DNA from: Synechococcus sp. MU1617
GTDB taxonomy: Bacteria; Cyanobacteriota; Cyanobacteriia; PCC-6307; Cyanobiaceae
Assembly: GCF_020514235.1 (NCBI RefSeq)
Contig: NZ_VTLB01000003.1
Span: forward strand, 237,237-301,236
Length of the DNA stretch: 64,000 bases
Reading direction: 5' to 3'
The notes below the pieces were generated by a model that worked only from the letters and a program-made list of their open reading frames with translations, ran no database searches and was not told the DNA's origin. A program made the translations under genes and the position numbers. Each line of letters starts with the position of its first letter. Position 1 is the first letter of the stretch. Of this stretch, positions 1 through 15,882 are shown in pieces.

Positions 1-394
<394 letters not shown>

Positions 395-436
395 CGGATC
401 AACGAACGAACCGATTCCCCGCTCCTTCTTCCTTAA

Positions 437-7725
<7,289 letters not shown>

Positions 7726-7740
7726 AGGGTGGGCTGATGT

Positions 7741-7771
7741 CCTGTTCCTTAGCAGACTGCTGAGGAACAGG
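7741..7771 (+). promoter_or_regulatory. strong RNA hairpin ahead of the symporter start codon
   Basis: A 13-pair stem (7741-7753 with 7759-7771, one T-G wobble) closes a 5-base loop (agact). It ends 8 bases before the ATG at 7780. The only Shine-Dalgarno-like run near that start, GAGGA at 7762-7766, lies inside the right arm, so the structure could hide the ribosome binding site. No T-run follows, so it is not a standard intrinsic terminator. Structure is read directly; function is inference. Confidence 0.6.
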
Positions 7772-7779
7772 CTCTGCGA

Positions 7780-9534
7780 ATGACAGCAATTGATTGGCTG
7801 CTTCTCGCTGCTTACCTCGTTCTCACCCTGGTGTTGGGGTTGTGGCTGGCCCGCCGCAACAGCGGCGAGGCGGATTATTTCGTGGCTGGCCGTCGTCTGA
7901 ACGGTTGGTTGGCCGGCGCCTCGATGGCGGCGACCACCTTCTCCATTGACACGCCGCTCTACGTCGCCGGCTTGGTGGGTGCCCGCGGCCTGGCGGGCAA
8001 CTGGGAGTGGTGGAGTTTTGGTTTGGCCCATGTGGCCATGGCCGTTGTCTTCGCACCCCTCTGGCGCCGCAGCGGTGTGCTCACCGACGCCGCCTTTACC
8101 GAGCTGCGCTACGGCGGAGGGGCCGCGGCTTGGTTGCGCGGTATCAAGGCTTTCCTGTTGGCCGTGCCGGTGAACTGCATTGGCATCGGGTATGCCTTCC
8201 TCGCCCTACGCAAGGTGGTGGAAGCCCTCGGCCTGGTGTCGGGTCAACCCGCTGCCCTGGGACTGACGGACACGGTCTGGTTGTTGATGGTCGTGGCCCT
8301 GCTCGTGATGAGTTACACCGTGGCCGGTGGGCTCTGGGCTGTCGTGGTCACCGATCTGGTCCAGCTCGTGCTGGCGTTGGCGGGTGCCGTGGCCGTGGCC
8401 GCGGCTGCCCTCCATGCCGCAGGAGGGATGACGGCGCTGTTGGAGCAACTGCAGGCGCTGCAGCGGCCAGAGCTGCTGTCTCTGGTGCCCTGGACCTGGG
8501 ATGACTCGGGCTTCCGCTGGTTGCAGGGCAGTGGCATCAGCATCCCGATGTTCACGGCCTACATCGCTGTGCAGTGGTGGAGTTTCCGTCGCAGCGATGG
8601 TGGCGGCGAGTTCATCCAGCGGATGCTGGCCACCCGTGATGAGCAGCAGGCCCGGCTGGCGGGTTGGGTCTTTCTGGTGGTGAATTACCTCCTGCGCAGC
8701 TGGCTCTGGATCGTGGTCGCGTTGGCGGCCCTGGTGCTGTTGCCAGCCGGCGCTGATCTGGAGCTGGGCTATCCCGCCCTGGCCGTGCAACTTCTGCCCC
8801 CCGTGGCGCTCGGCCTGGTGGTGATCTCCCTGGTGGCGGCGTTCATGAGCACCGTGAGCACCTCGGTGAACTGGGGAGCCAGCTACCTCACTCACGACCT
8901 CTATCAGCGCTTTGTTCGCCCCTCCGCCGGTTCCCGCGAGGTGTTACTGGTGGGACAACTCACCACGGTTCTGCTGCTTGTTCTTGGGGTGATCACTGCT
9001 TTGATCAGCGACAGCATCGGCACGGTGTTTCGGCTGGTGATCGCCATCGGGTCCGGCCCAGGTGTGGTTCTGGTGCTGCGCTGGTTCTGGTGGCGCGTTA
9101 ACGCCGCGGCGGAGCTATCGGCGATGCTCTGCGGGTTTTTCGTTGGGGTGTTCACCTCGGTGGTGCCCCTGGTTCGGATCGAGGATTACGGGGTTCGTAT
9201 TGCGGCGATCACCGGCCTCTCCGCTGTGGTCTGGTTGGCGGTGATGCTGAGCACACCTCCGGAATCCGACGCTGTCTTGGAGCGGTTTGTGCGGACGGTG
9301 CGTCCTCCGGGCCCCGGTTGGTCACGCCTGCGCAAGCGCTTCGGTGTCATGCCGATGGAGTCGTTGCCCGCCATGCTGCGGCGCTTTGTGCTGGCCTGCG
9401 GTGTGCTGTTCGGCGGTCTGCTCGGCACGGGAGGATTCCTTTTGCATCAGCAGTGGACTGGCTGGATCGGTCTGTCGGTGCTGATCCTCTCGATCTGGCA
9501 GCTGAGGCGGCGTGTCGATGCCGTGCCGTCTTGA
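7780..9534 (+). CDS. sodium:solute symporter family transporter
   Basis: 584 residues with about 13-14 hydrophobic segments from residue 5 to the C-terminus. The family (SSS/SLC5) couples Na+ entry to uptake of sugars, amino acids, urea, acetate and other solutes. Family features are the short N-terminal helix, then RRNSGEADYFVAGRRLNGW, the second-helix segment GASMAATTFSIDTPLYVAGL, and a helix ending in FMSTVSTSVNWGASYLTHDLY, which matches the conserved Na+-site helix. The substrate cannot be read from sequence. It starts just after a hairpin and is followed by a very small membrane-protein gene; no partner transport genes are near. Confidence 0.88.
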   Translation: MTAIDWLLLAAYLVLTLVLGLWLARRNSGEADYFVAGRRLNGWLAGASMAATTFSIDTPLYVAGLVGARGLAGNWEWWSFGLAHVAMAVVFAPLWRRSGVLTDAAFTELRYGGGAAAWLRGIKAFLLAVPVNCIGIGYAFLALRKVVEALGLVSGQPAALGLTDTVWLLMVVALLVMSYTVAGGLWAVVVTDLVQLVLALAGAVAVAAAALHAAGGMTALLEQLQALQRPELLSLVPWTWDDSGFRWLQGSGISIPMFTAYIAVQWWSFRRSDGGGEFIQRMLATRDEQQARLAGWVFLVVNYLLRSWLWIVVALAALVLLPAGADLELGYPALAVQLLPPVALGLVVISLVAAFMSTVSTSVNWGASYLTHDLYQRFVRPSAGSREVLLVGQLTTVLLLVLGVITALISDSIGTVFRLVIAIGSGPGVVLVLRWFWWRVNAAAELSAMLCGFFVGVFTSVVPLVRIEDYGVRIAAITGLSAVVWLAVMLSTPPESDAVLERFVRTVRPPGPGWSRLRKRFGVMPMESLPAMLRRFVLACGVLFGGLLGTGGFLLHQQWTGWIGLSVLILSIWQLRRRVDAVPS

Positions 9535-9564
9535 GCAGAATGGCGCCTTGATTGGAGTGTTCCG

Positions 9565-9690
9565 GTGTCGTTTTTTCGTTCCACCCTTCTGCCGGCTCTG
9601 ATTGTTCTCCTGTTTGCCCTGGCGTTGGTGGCCGTGAGTGCCCGCATCTGGCTTCCCGGTGACATGCTGGCTCCAGCTCCCATGGGTTGA
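9565..9690 (+). CDS. small single-helix membrane protein, unknown function
   Basis: 41 codons starting GTG at 9565 with TTGGAG 7-12 bases upstream. The product begins with a charged SFFR segment, then a hydrophobic stretch of about 20 residues (LLPALIVLLFALALVAVSA) and a short polar C-terminal end with LPGDMLAPAP. It fits a single transmembrane helix with a short tail. It lies between the symporter and the HEAT-repeat gene on the same strand. I do not recognise the family; the coding call rests on the start, RBS and membrane pattern. Confidence 0.5.
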   Translation: MSFFRSTLLPALIVLLFALALVAVSARIWLPGDMLAPAPMG

Positions 9691-9720
9691 GCCCTGGAAT
9701 GGCTCCCGTAGCATCCCCGC

Positions 9721-10533
9721 ATGACTGACGATCGCAGCCAACAGAAGGACCAGGGGCTTTCCAACCTTTCCGTGGATCCTGATCTGCTGGCGCGTGAGCT
9801 GGCGGCTGAAGACGATATTGACCCGCTTGATGCGATCCAGCTCGACGACGCCGAGCAGGATTCCTCTTTGCAAATTGCCCGGTCCTGTGACCAGGGTCTG
9901 GTCTGGTTGCGTGGCAACCATGGAGAACGGCTCCAAGGCCTGCAGGTTTTCTGTGAACACCGTGATCCCCGCGCGATCGCCCTGCTGCTCCCCTTGCTCC
10001 AGAACTTCTGCCCGGTGGAGCGGATGAGTGCCGTCTACGCCTTGGGCCGCAACCCATCTCCTCCGGCTGTTGAGCCGCTGTTGCAGCTGCTGCAGCTCGA
10101 TGCCAACGCCTACGTCCGTAAGGCTGCGGCCTGGAGCCTGGGCAATTTCCCCGATGCTCCGGTGCTGAATCCGCTGATCCGGGCACTGCAGACGGATGTC
10201 GCAGCGGTGCGCCTGTGGTGTCCAGGCTCACTGGCGGAGGCCGGCAGTCGTTCACCGGTGAAGGCCGACCCCGCGGCGGGTCAATTGCTGGTGAGCCTGC
10301 GCATCGACAGTGAAGCGGTGGTGCGCAGCAACTGCATCTGGGCTTTGGGCCGTTTGATGGATCAGCTGGTGCAGCCGCGACAAGCTGAGATCGTTGAGGC
10401 TCTGGTGAGCGCCCTCCTCCATGACGGTGAGATCTCTGTGCGCGATGAGGCCAGAACCGCCCTCGAACAGCTGGAGGATCCATTGGTGCTGGAACGCATC
10501 CAGGCTTTGATCAACGACGGTTTCATCCTGTAA
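9721..10533 (+). CDS. HEAT-repeat protein of the phycobilin-lyase type
   Basis: 270 residues. After an acidic N-terminal third, paired helices repeat from about residue 85 to 260: phrases such as ERMSAVYALGR, VRKAAAWSLGNF, VRSNCIWALGRL and VRDEARTALEQL mark successive HEAT/PBS-lyase repeats. Relatives include the CpcE/CpcF phycobilin lyases and NblB, but many family members are only scaffolds, and no linker or phycobiliprotein gene is next to it. Role in phycobilisome chemistry is therefore possible, not shown. Start ATG at 9721, 30 bases after the small membrane-protein gene. Confidence 0.8.
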   Translation: MTDDRSQQKDQGLSNLSVDPDLLARELAAEDDIDPLDAIQLDDAEQDSSLQIARSCDQGLVWLRGNHGERLQGLQVFCEHRDPRAIALLLPLLQNFCPVERMSAVYALGRNPSPPAVEPLLQLLQLDANAYVRKAAAWSLGNFPDAPVLNPLIRALQTDVAAVRLWCPGSLAEAGSRSPVKADPAAGQLLVSLRIDSEAVVRSNCIWALGRLMDQLVQPRQAEIVEALVSALLHDGEISVRDEARTALEQLEDPLVLERIQALINDGFIL

Positions 10534-10607
10534 CTGGGCTGTGTAACGAGGAAGTCAACACTCTCGGGAGACCACCACTAGATTGCGATGCAAATCACGC
10601 TTCTTCA

Positions 10608-10811
10608 ATGCCCCAAAAGACCCTTCGTTTCACCATTCGGCCTGATGGTCGTGTGGAAGAGCGGGTCGAGGGTGTTGCAGGCGAGGCGTGCCAGCAGCTC
10701 ACTGAAGAAGTGGAAGCTGCTCTTGGAACGGTTGAACGTAAGGAGTCCACATCCGAAGCGTTTCTGCAGCCAGAGGTCCAGTCCCAGTCTCTTCCAGCTC
10801 ATTTGAACTGA
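10608..10811 (+). CDS. DUF2997 family protein
   Basis: 67 residues. The N-terminal half (KTLRFTIRPDGRVEERVEGV, then GEACQQLTEEVEAALG) is the DUF2997 pattern: two short strands with a turn and a helix. The C-terminal 20 residues are polar and probably disordered. Its TGA overlaps the Ycf35 start by one base (TGATG), so the two are translationally coupled. In cyanobacteria DUF2997 and Ycf35 genes are regularly paired, which supports the call. Biochemical function is unknown. Confidence 0.85.
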   Translation: MPQKTLRFTIRPDGRVEERVEGVAGEACQQLTEEVEAALGTVERKESTSEAFLQPEVQSQSLPAHLN

Positions 10812-11203
10812 TGTCGCATTTCAGCACCGTCAAAACCGAACTGCGTCAGCTGGAGCCTCTGGTGAAAGCTTTGGAAGACATGGGTTATGCCCCTGATCAG
10901 GCCGAACGCCCTGTGCGTGGCTACCGCGGCCAGACCGTTACGGCTGATCTGGCTATTCCAGTGCAGGACGGTGGTGATATCGGCTTCCGCTGGAACAGCG
11001 CATCGGAGTCCTACGAGCTGGTCACAGACCTCGATCTGTGGAAACAGCAGATTCCTGTGGAACGTTTCCTCTCCAAGCTCACCCAGCGCTATGCCTTGAA
11101 CACGGTTCTTGCTGCCACCGCCAAGGAAGGTTTTCAGGTTGCCGAGCAGACCCAAACCGAGGATGGTTCGATTGAACTCGTGGTGACCCGCTGGGACGCC
11201 TGA
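10811..11203 (+). CDS. ycf35: Ycf35 / DUF1257 family protein
   Basis: 130 residues, full length for the family, which is also encoded in some algal plastid genomes. It begins MSHFSTVKTELRQLEPLVKAL, the characteristic start, and contains GYRGQTVTADLAI and DIGFRWNSASESYELVTDLD. Function is unknown. It directly follows the DUF2997 gene with a one-base overlap. The frame stays open after its TGA (11201-11203) straight through to the ferredoxin gene, which matters for placing the ferredoxin start. Confidence 0.92.
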   Translation: MSHFSTVKTELRQLEPLVKALEDMGYAPDQAERPVRGYRGQTVTADLAIPVQDGGDIGFRWNSASESYELVTDLDLWKQQIPVERFLSKLTQRYALNTVLAATAKEGFQVAEQTQTEDGSIELVVTRWDA

Positions 11204-11293
11204 ATCCTGGCTGATTCTTCGTCTCACGCTTTTTCTGCCCCAGCCCGGCCGCTGGAGCAAGCCACCGGTAGGGAGCCACTCCTTGGTGGTGAC

Positions 11294-11557
11294 ATGCGAG
11301 ATCAGGCTGTCTGGGTCGATGAAGGCGTCTGCATCGGCTGCCGTTATTGCGCTCATGTAGCTGCCAACACTTTTGTTGTTGAGCCCCATTTGGGACGTTC
11401 CAGGGCAATCCGACAGGACGGCGACTCCACCGAATGCATCCAGGAGGCCATCGATACCTGCCCAGTGGATTGCATCCACTGGGTTCCTTTTGAATCGTTG
11501 GAAACGCTGCGGCAAAACCTGATTCGCCAGAATCTGCAACCCCGTCCCCAGGGTTAA
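11294..11557 (+). CDS. 4Fe-4S ferredoxin (start uncertain, probably upstream)
   Basis: From the ATG at 11294 there are 87 residues with a cluster-binding set C13, C16, C19 and C56 in CIGCRYCAHVA and CPVDC, giving one 4Fe-4S cluster; C60 is extra. This is the cyanobacterial ferredoxin type with CIHW after the last cysteines, a soluble electron carrier. The family normally has more N-terminal residues ending in EPxLGGxxRxxAVWVDE. Here that pattern (GREPLLGGDMRDQAVWVDE) begins before the ATG, and the frame is open back to 11204, yet no ATG, GTG or TTG occurs there; CTG at 11207 is the nearest candidate. The stop overlaps the next ATG by one base (TAATG). Confidence 0.88.
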   Translation: MRDQAVWVDEGVCIGCRYCAHVAANTFVVEPHLGRSRAIRQDGDSTECIQEAIDTCPVDCIHWVPFESLETLRQNLIRQNLQPRPQG

Positions 11558-12756
11558 TGGCGCTTCCCACCCGCCGATTCGGCCGCACGGAGCTTGAGAT
11601 CCCTCTCTTGTCTCTTGGGGGAATGCGCTTTCAGCAGAGCTGGACAGACCTCCCTGCTGAAGAGATCACGTCTGCGTCGCAGACCCAGCTCGAGGCGACC
11701 CTGAGGCGCGCAGTGGATCTGGGTTTTCATCATGTGGAAACGGCTCGGCACTACGGCAGCTCCGAGCGTCAGCTGGGTTGGGCCCTGCCGCGCACACCCG
11801 ACCCCTCCCGTCTGCTGCAGAGCAAGGTGCCTCCCCGGCCCGATCCCGATGCCTTCGAAGCGGAACTGGAGCTCAGCTTTGAGCGGCTGGGATGTGATCG
11901 CCTGGATTTATTGGCCATCCATGGCATCAACCTGCAGGAGCATCTCGAGCAGACCCTTCGGCCTGGGGGATGCATGGAGGTGGTGCGCCGCTGGCAGGCG
12001 GAGGGTCGCATCGGTCACGTGGGCTTCTCCACCCATGGCCCCACAGCCTTGATTGCAGAGGCCTGCGATTCCGGTGCCTTCGATTACGTGAATCTGCACT
12101 GGTATTACATCCGCCAAGACAACAATCCCGCCCTGGATGCGGCCCGCCGTCAGGACATGGGGGTGTTCATCATCAGTCCCACCGACAAAGGAGGCCATCT
12201 GCACACGCCATCCCAACGGCTGTTGGAGCTTTGTGCACCGTTGCATCCCATCGTTTTCAACGACCTGTTTTGTCTCCAGGATCCGCGGGTGCACACCATC
12301 AGCGTGGGAGCGGCCCGGCCGGAGGATCTCGAGCTTCATCTGGAGGCGTTGCACTTGCTGCCGGATGCCGCGTCCTTGATTGCTCCGGTGGATCAGCGGC
12401 TTCGGCAAGCGGCCGATGAAGCGCTGGGTCGTGACTGGATGGCCACCTGGTCCGTCGGGCTTCCGCCTTGGTATGCGACGCCTGGGGGGATCAACCTGCC
12501 GGTGTTGCTTTGGTTGTACAACCTTCTGGAGGCCTGGGATCTCGAGAGTTATGCCAAGGCCCGATATGGGTTGTTGGGCTCCGGCGGGCACTGGTTTGCC
12601 GGTGCCAATGCCGATGGCTTTGATGGGGAGGTCAGTGCCGAAGACCTGCGGAGAGTCCTGCAGGAGAGCCCATGGCGTCAGCGCATCCCCGAGATCCTGC
12701 GCAGCCTCAAGCACCGGCTCAAGGGCGAATCCCAGATGCGCTTGTCGAGCGTCTGA
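11557..12756 (+). CDS. aldo/keto reductase family protein
   Basis: 399 residues; a TIM-barrel NAD(P)H oxidoreductase of the aldo/keto reductase fold. The N-terminus RRFGRTELEIPLLSLGGMRF, the HVETARHYGSSERQLG segment with the catalytic tyrosine, LDLLAIHG and the late VGAARPEDLELHL segment are typical. The C-terminal 100 residues extend beyond the barrel, as in the larger cyanobacterial members. It is coupled to the 4Fe-4S ferredoxin gene (TAATG), suggesting that the ferredoxin may be its redox partner; substrate is unknown. It ends 9 bases from the convergent rsmG. Confidence 0.85.
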   Translation: MALPTRRFGRTELEIPLLSLGGMRFQQSWTDLPAEEITSASQTQLEATLRRAVDLGFHHVETARHYGSSERQLGWALPRTPDPSRLLQSKVPPRPDPDAFEAELELSFERLGCDRLDLLAIHGINLQEHLEQTLRPGGCMEVVRRWQAEGRIGHVGFSTHGPTALIAEACDSGAFDYVNLHWYYIRQDNNPALDAARRQDMGVFIISPTDKGGHLHTPSQRLLELCAPLHPIVFNDLFCLQDPRVHTISVGAARPEDLELHLEALHLLPDAASLIAPVDQRLRQAADEALGRDWMATWSVGLPPWYATPGGINLPVLLWLYNLLEAWDLESYAKARYGLLGSGGHWFAGANADGFDGEVSAEDLRRVLQESPWRQRIPEILRSLKHRLKGESQMRLSSV

Positions 12757-12765
12757 GTGTTCGTC

Positions 12766-13497
12766 TTAGCCCCCAAGGGGATCTCGGCTGGGCGTTCCCA
12801 CGGCCCTTGGGTAGCTGCGGGGGCAGGGGGCGTTCGGCTGCACCCGCAGAAGATGACGCGTGCCGCGATCACCGGGCAGTTGCCGGTGCTGCACCTCCAT
12901 CAGACGGGCCTGCAGTAGGCGCAGGGCTCTGTTGAACGGCACGGCATCGGCGTCATTCCACTGGCCCCGATACAGCAGGGCCTGGCCGTCGGTTTTCAGC
13001 AAGGGCACGAGGTATTCAGCCACCACAGGAGCTGCCGCCACAGCCCGGGCTACGGCTCGATCGAAGCTGCCGCGGAAGTTGCGATCGCGCCCGGTGGTTT
13101 CGATCCGCTCGGTGCGGACCCGCACCCGATCGGCAAGCCCCAGGCTGCTGGCCATGGCTTCCACGGCGGCGGTCTTGCGCCCGACGGAATCCAGCAGGGT
13201 CACCTGTGACTGGGGCAGGGCAATGGCGACGGCGAGACCGGGGAAGCCGCCCCCGGTCCCCACATCAATCCAGTGCTGCGGCTCGTCCGCTGACTGGAGT
13301 TCCCCCGCCAGCGGCCAGAGACTGTCGAAGACCTGACCAATCCAGAAATCATCGCCGTTCACCAGGCGCGTGAGGTTGACCCGTTCATTCCAGCTCTGCA
13401 GGAGGCCTTGAAGCTCCACCAGCTGGTCGCGTTGCCCTTGCGATGGCTGCCATCCCAGGGCGTCCCAGAACGCCGGTTCAGGCGCGGTGGCGGCCAT
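12766..13497 (-). CDS. rsmG: 16S rRNA guanine-N7 methyltransferase RsmG
   Basis: 243 residues. RsmG methylates G527 of 16S rRNA using S-adenosylmethionine. The SAM-binding motif [16 protein letters not shown] lies at 78-93, preceded by WNERVNLTR in the family-specific N-terminal part and followed by [13 protein letters not shown] and the [10 protein letters not shown] segment. The C-terminal end is proline/arginine-rich. Convergent with the aldo/keto reductase and divergent from the J-domain gene, with which it shares a very short spacer. Confidence 0.95.
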   Translation of the reverse strand: MAATAPEPAFWDALGWQPSQGQRDQLVELQGLLQSWNERVNLTRLVNGDDFWIGQVFDSLWPLAGELQSADEPQHWIDVGTGGGFPGLAVAIALPQSQVTLLDSVGRKTAAVEAMASSLGLADRVRVRTERIETTGRDRNFRGSFDRAVARAVAAAPVVAEYLVPLLKTDGQALLYRGQWNDADAVPFNRALRLLQARLMEVQHRQLPGDRGTRHLLRVQPNAPCPRSYPRAVGTPSRDPLGG

Positions 13498-13522
13498 GGC
13501 TGCACCAACAACTCTTCTTAGG

Positions 13523-14062
13523 ATGAAGGACCGGCTGTCTCCTGTGTCCGAAGCCCACCCCAGCCATCACGAACGGCTTGGCGTGCGCCCCGGGGTTGAC
13601 GCTGAAACCTTGCGCCAGGCCTTTCGACGTCAGTCCAAGGCTCTGCATCCCGACACCACGCAACTGCCGCCCGAGCAGGCCAGCATTGCTTTTCAGGAGC
13701 TTAAGGAGTCCTACGACGTTTTACTGCGTCAGAGCCAAGCAACCCTCGGTCTTGGCATACAGGCGCCGTCATCGCCCCCGCCCCTGCAGAGTCAGCCCCG
13801 CCCGGATGCCTGGCAGGGCATCGGTCAACGAAGGCCGCTTTCCGGCGGGGAATGGTTCTCGCTGGTGCTGTTGAGCATCGCGCTGTTGCTCAGCCTGGTG
13901 CTGGGGTTGGGGGTGGCTCTTGCCCAGGGCCGCGACTGGCAGGTGTCGCCGAGTTGGCTGGCGGATGAGCAGACTCCGAAGACATCCGTGCGTACGCAAC
14001 CTGATGGCCGCCCTGCCCCCGGAGAGCACCCCGCTGAATCAGCACTCTCTTCCGGCGCTTGA
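13523..14062 (+). CDS. J-domain protein with one membrane helix
   Basis: 179 residues from ATG 13523 (GTG 13544 is an alternative). A DnaJ-type domain covers about 10-70, including the HPD tripeptide at 42-44 that stimulates Hsp70 ATPase, then a proline-rich linker (80-105) and one transmembrane helix (111-135), with a polar tail. It is therefore a membrane-tethered J-protein that probably recruits DnaK to a membrane. There is no G/F or zinc-finger region. The last 59 bases overlap the next gene in another frame. Confidence 0.82.
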   Translation: MKDRLSPVSEAHPSHHERLGVRPGVDAETLRQAFRRQSKALHPDTTQLPPEQASIAFQELKESYDVLLRQSQATLGLGIQAPSSPPPLQSQPRPDAWQGIGQRRPLSGGEWFSLVLLSIALLLSLVLGLGVALAQGRDWQVSPSWLADEQTPKTSVRTQPDGRPAPGEHPAESALSSGA

Positions 14063-14276
14063 GGCCTGGCTTCAGCAGCTGGGTGCCGTCCGTATGGACG
14101 ACAACCCCTGCCAGTGGATGCTCGAGCGTTCTGAGTGGAGGGCGCTGTTGCTGCTGGAACGGGAGGACCTCAAAGTGATCTGGCACCCCGGTTCCCTGGA
14201 AGCGATGTTGCAGTGTTCATTGCCCTATGGCCTCTCCAGGGCTGATGTCGAGGCGGCGATTCAGGCGGGTCCCTGA
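14004..14276 (+). CDS. DUF3143 family protein
   Basis: 90 residues from ATG 14004. It contains the conserved cyanobacterial pattern [18 protein letters not shown], the CQWMLERSEW segment and LPYGLSRADVEAAIQAGP at the end. Function is unknown; the family is small, soluble and largely restricted to cyanobacteria. It overlaps the 3' end of the J-domain gene by 59 bases in a different frame, so translation is probably coupled, and a shared chaperone-related role is possible but only inferred. Confidence 0.85.
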   Translation: MAALPPESTPLNQHSLPALEAWLQQLGAVRMDDNPCQWMLERSEWRALLLLEREDLKVIWHPGSLEAMLQCSLPYGLSRADVEAAIQAGP

Positions 14277-14287
14277 GGCCACAACGT

Positions 14288-15586
14288 TCAGAGCTGATCG
14301 AGGGCCATTTCCAGCACCGAATAGCACCGTTCCAGCTGGACATCGCTGATGCAGAGCGGTGGCAGTAGATAGACCACCTGGCCCAGGGGGCGGAGGAAGA
14401 CGCCGTTCTCCATCGCCAGCCGTTTCAATCTCGGCCCCGCCGGGTTGAGGTAGCCCGAGGTTCCCTCCACAACGAGGTCGAAGCCGGCAACAGTCCCCGT
14501 CAGCCGGGGGTGTTGCACCTTCGGATGGCGTGCCAACCGTTCGAGGTGCGGACGATGCCGTTGTTCGAACTGCTGAAAGGCAGCGGGGTTGCGCTCCATC
14601 AGATCGAGGCTGGCGTTAGCCGCGGCGCAGCCCAGCGGATTGGCCGTGAAGCTGTGGCCGTGCCAGAGGGTCAGACAAGGGTCGTCACCGACGAAGGCTT
14701 CGAACACCGCTTCGCTGGCCATGGTCACGCCCATCGGCAGACATCCACCCGTCAAGCCTTTGGACAGCGCCATCAGATCCGGCCGGATGCCCGCCCGCCG
14801 GCTGGCGAACCAGTCGCCGCAGCGTCCGAAGCCGGTCAGCACTTCATCGGCAATCAGCAGTGCTCCTGCCTGACGGGTGCGTGCCTCCACCTGTTGCAGA
14901 AACTCGGGCCGCACCATGGCCATCCCGCCGGCCCCCTGCAGCAGGGGCTCGAGGATCACCGCCGCAGTCGGTGTCTCCAGCACGCGCTCGAGCACCTCCA
15001 GTGCTGCCGATTCCTTGGCCTCCACGGCGTCGTCATCCCACCAGGTGGCCGGCCAGGGAACCCTGGCGACGGGAAAGAGCTTGTCTTCAAAGGGCGCGCT
15101 GAAAAGGTTGCGTTCGCCAACGGCCATCGCCCCGAAGGTGTCGCCGTGGTACGCGCCGTCGAAGGCGACGATCTGATGACGCGGTTGCCCCCGGTTGGCC
15201 CACCACTGGCAGGCGATCTTGAGCGCCACTTCCACCGCAGTGGAGCCGTTGTCGGAGAAGAACAGCCGTTGCAGACCGCAGAGTCCGCTCAGGCGTACGG
15301 CCAGCTGTTCCGCAGGCTCATGGGTGAAGTCGGCAAAAATCACCTGCTCGAGGCGGGCTGCCTGATCGGCGATGGCCTTGGCCAACACCGGATGGGCATG
15401 GCCGTGAAGGGTGACCCACCAGCTACTGATGGCATCGATCAGCGGTTCCCCCTTTTCACGAATCAGCAGAGCCCCGTCTCCGGACACCACCCGTTGGGAG
15501 TTGGCTGCGCTGGCCATCTGGGTGAAGGGGGGCCACAGATTCGGATGGCGGATCGACTCCATGGCAGCAGCGGCAGCTTTTGCCAT
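14288..15586 (-). CDS. bioA: adenosylmethionine-8-amino-7-oxononanoate aminotransferase
   Basis: 432 residues from ATG 15586 (an in-frame ATG at 15634 would add 16). BioA converts KAPA to DAPA in biotin synthesis with SAM as amino donor. Visible are HPNLWPPFTQM near the N-terminus, SWWVTLHGHAHP, the cofactor segment FFSDNGSTAVEVALK, AYHGDTFGAMAVG, the LIADEVLTGFGR motif and the PLP lysine K276 in ALSKGLTGG. It is separated from the bioFKCD operon by a small plus-strand gene, but runs in the same direction. Confidence 0.95.
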   Translation of the reverse strand: MAKAAAAAMESIRHPNLWPPFTQMASAANSQRVVSGDGALLIREKGEPLIDAISSWWVTLHGHAHPVLAKAIADQAARLEQVIFADFTHEPAEQLAVRLSGLCGLQRLFFSDNGSTAVEVALKIACQWWANRGQPRHQIVAFDGAYHGDTFGAMAVGERNLFSAPFEDKLFPVARVPWPATWWDDDAVEAKESAALEVLERVLETPTAAVILEPLLQGAGGMAMVRPEFLQQVEARTRQAGALLIADEVLTGFGRCGDWFASRRAGIRPDLMALSKGLTGGCLPMGVTMASEAVFEAFVGDDPCLTLWHGHSFTANPLGCAAANASLDLMERNPAAFQQFEQRHRPHLERLARHPKVQHPRLTGTVAGFDLVVEGTSGYLNPAGPRLKRLAMENGVFLRPLGQVVYLLPPLCISDVQLERCYSVLEMALDQL

Positions 15587-15617
15587 ATTGGATCTGAGGC
15601 TGTTGGAGATGCCCCGG

Positions 15618-15878
15618 ATGGCTGCCCCGCGCACCCGTCGTCAATCCAAGCGTTTTGTTCCCGCCATGCCGCCTGAGCGGTCGGCCAAGCGACGCCTCGT
15701 TCTCCCGGAGGGCGACTGGCATTCGATTCGCAGTGATCTCGAGCTACGGGGTTGGTCGTCGTCCCAGCTGGAGTTGATCCAGGCTGAACTCAGACACGGA
15801 TGGCCGCTGCGGATCGCCGTGCGCCATGCCGCGATGCGACTGGGCACCTGCCCCACCGGTTCAAAGGCCCTGGGCTGA
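15618..15878 (+). CDS. small basic protein of unknown function
   Basis: 86 residues from ATG 15618, which has GGAG 9 bases upstream; ATG 15609 is an alternative. The N-terminus is very basic (RTRRQSKRF, then RSAKRRLVLPEGDW), and the second half is helical, with LELRGWSSSQLELIQAELRHGWPL. The start lies 31 bases from the divergent bioA start and the end is 4 bases from the convergent small membrane-protein gene. I do not recognise the family. Basic character would fit nucleic acid binding, which is only a guess. Confidence 0.6.
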   Translation: MAAPRTRRQSKRFVPAMPPERSAKRRLVLPEGDWHSIRSDLELRGWSSSQLELIQAELRHGWPLRIAVRHAAMRLGTCPTGSKALG

Positions 15879-15882
15879 GTCT

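Noticed and set aside
9347..10483. Minus-strand open frame of 378 codons under the HEAT-repeat gene
   Set aside because: Arg/Pro/Ala-rich shadow; the plus strand carries regular HEAT repeats.
14510..15676. Plus-strand open frame of 388 codons opposite bioA
   Set aside because: Antisense shadow of a recognised aminotransferase; product is low-complexity, Gly/His/Arg-rich with no family features.
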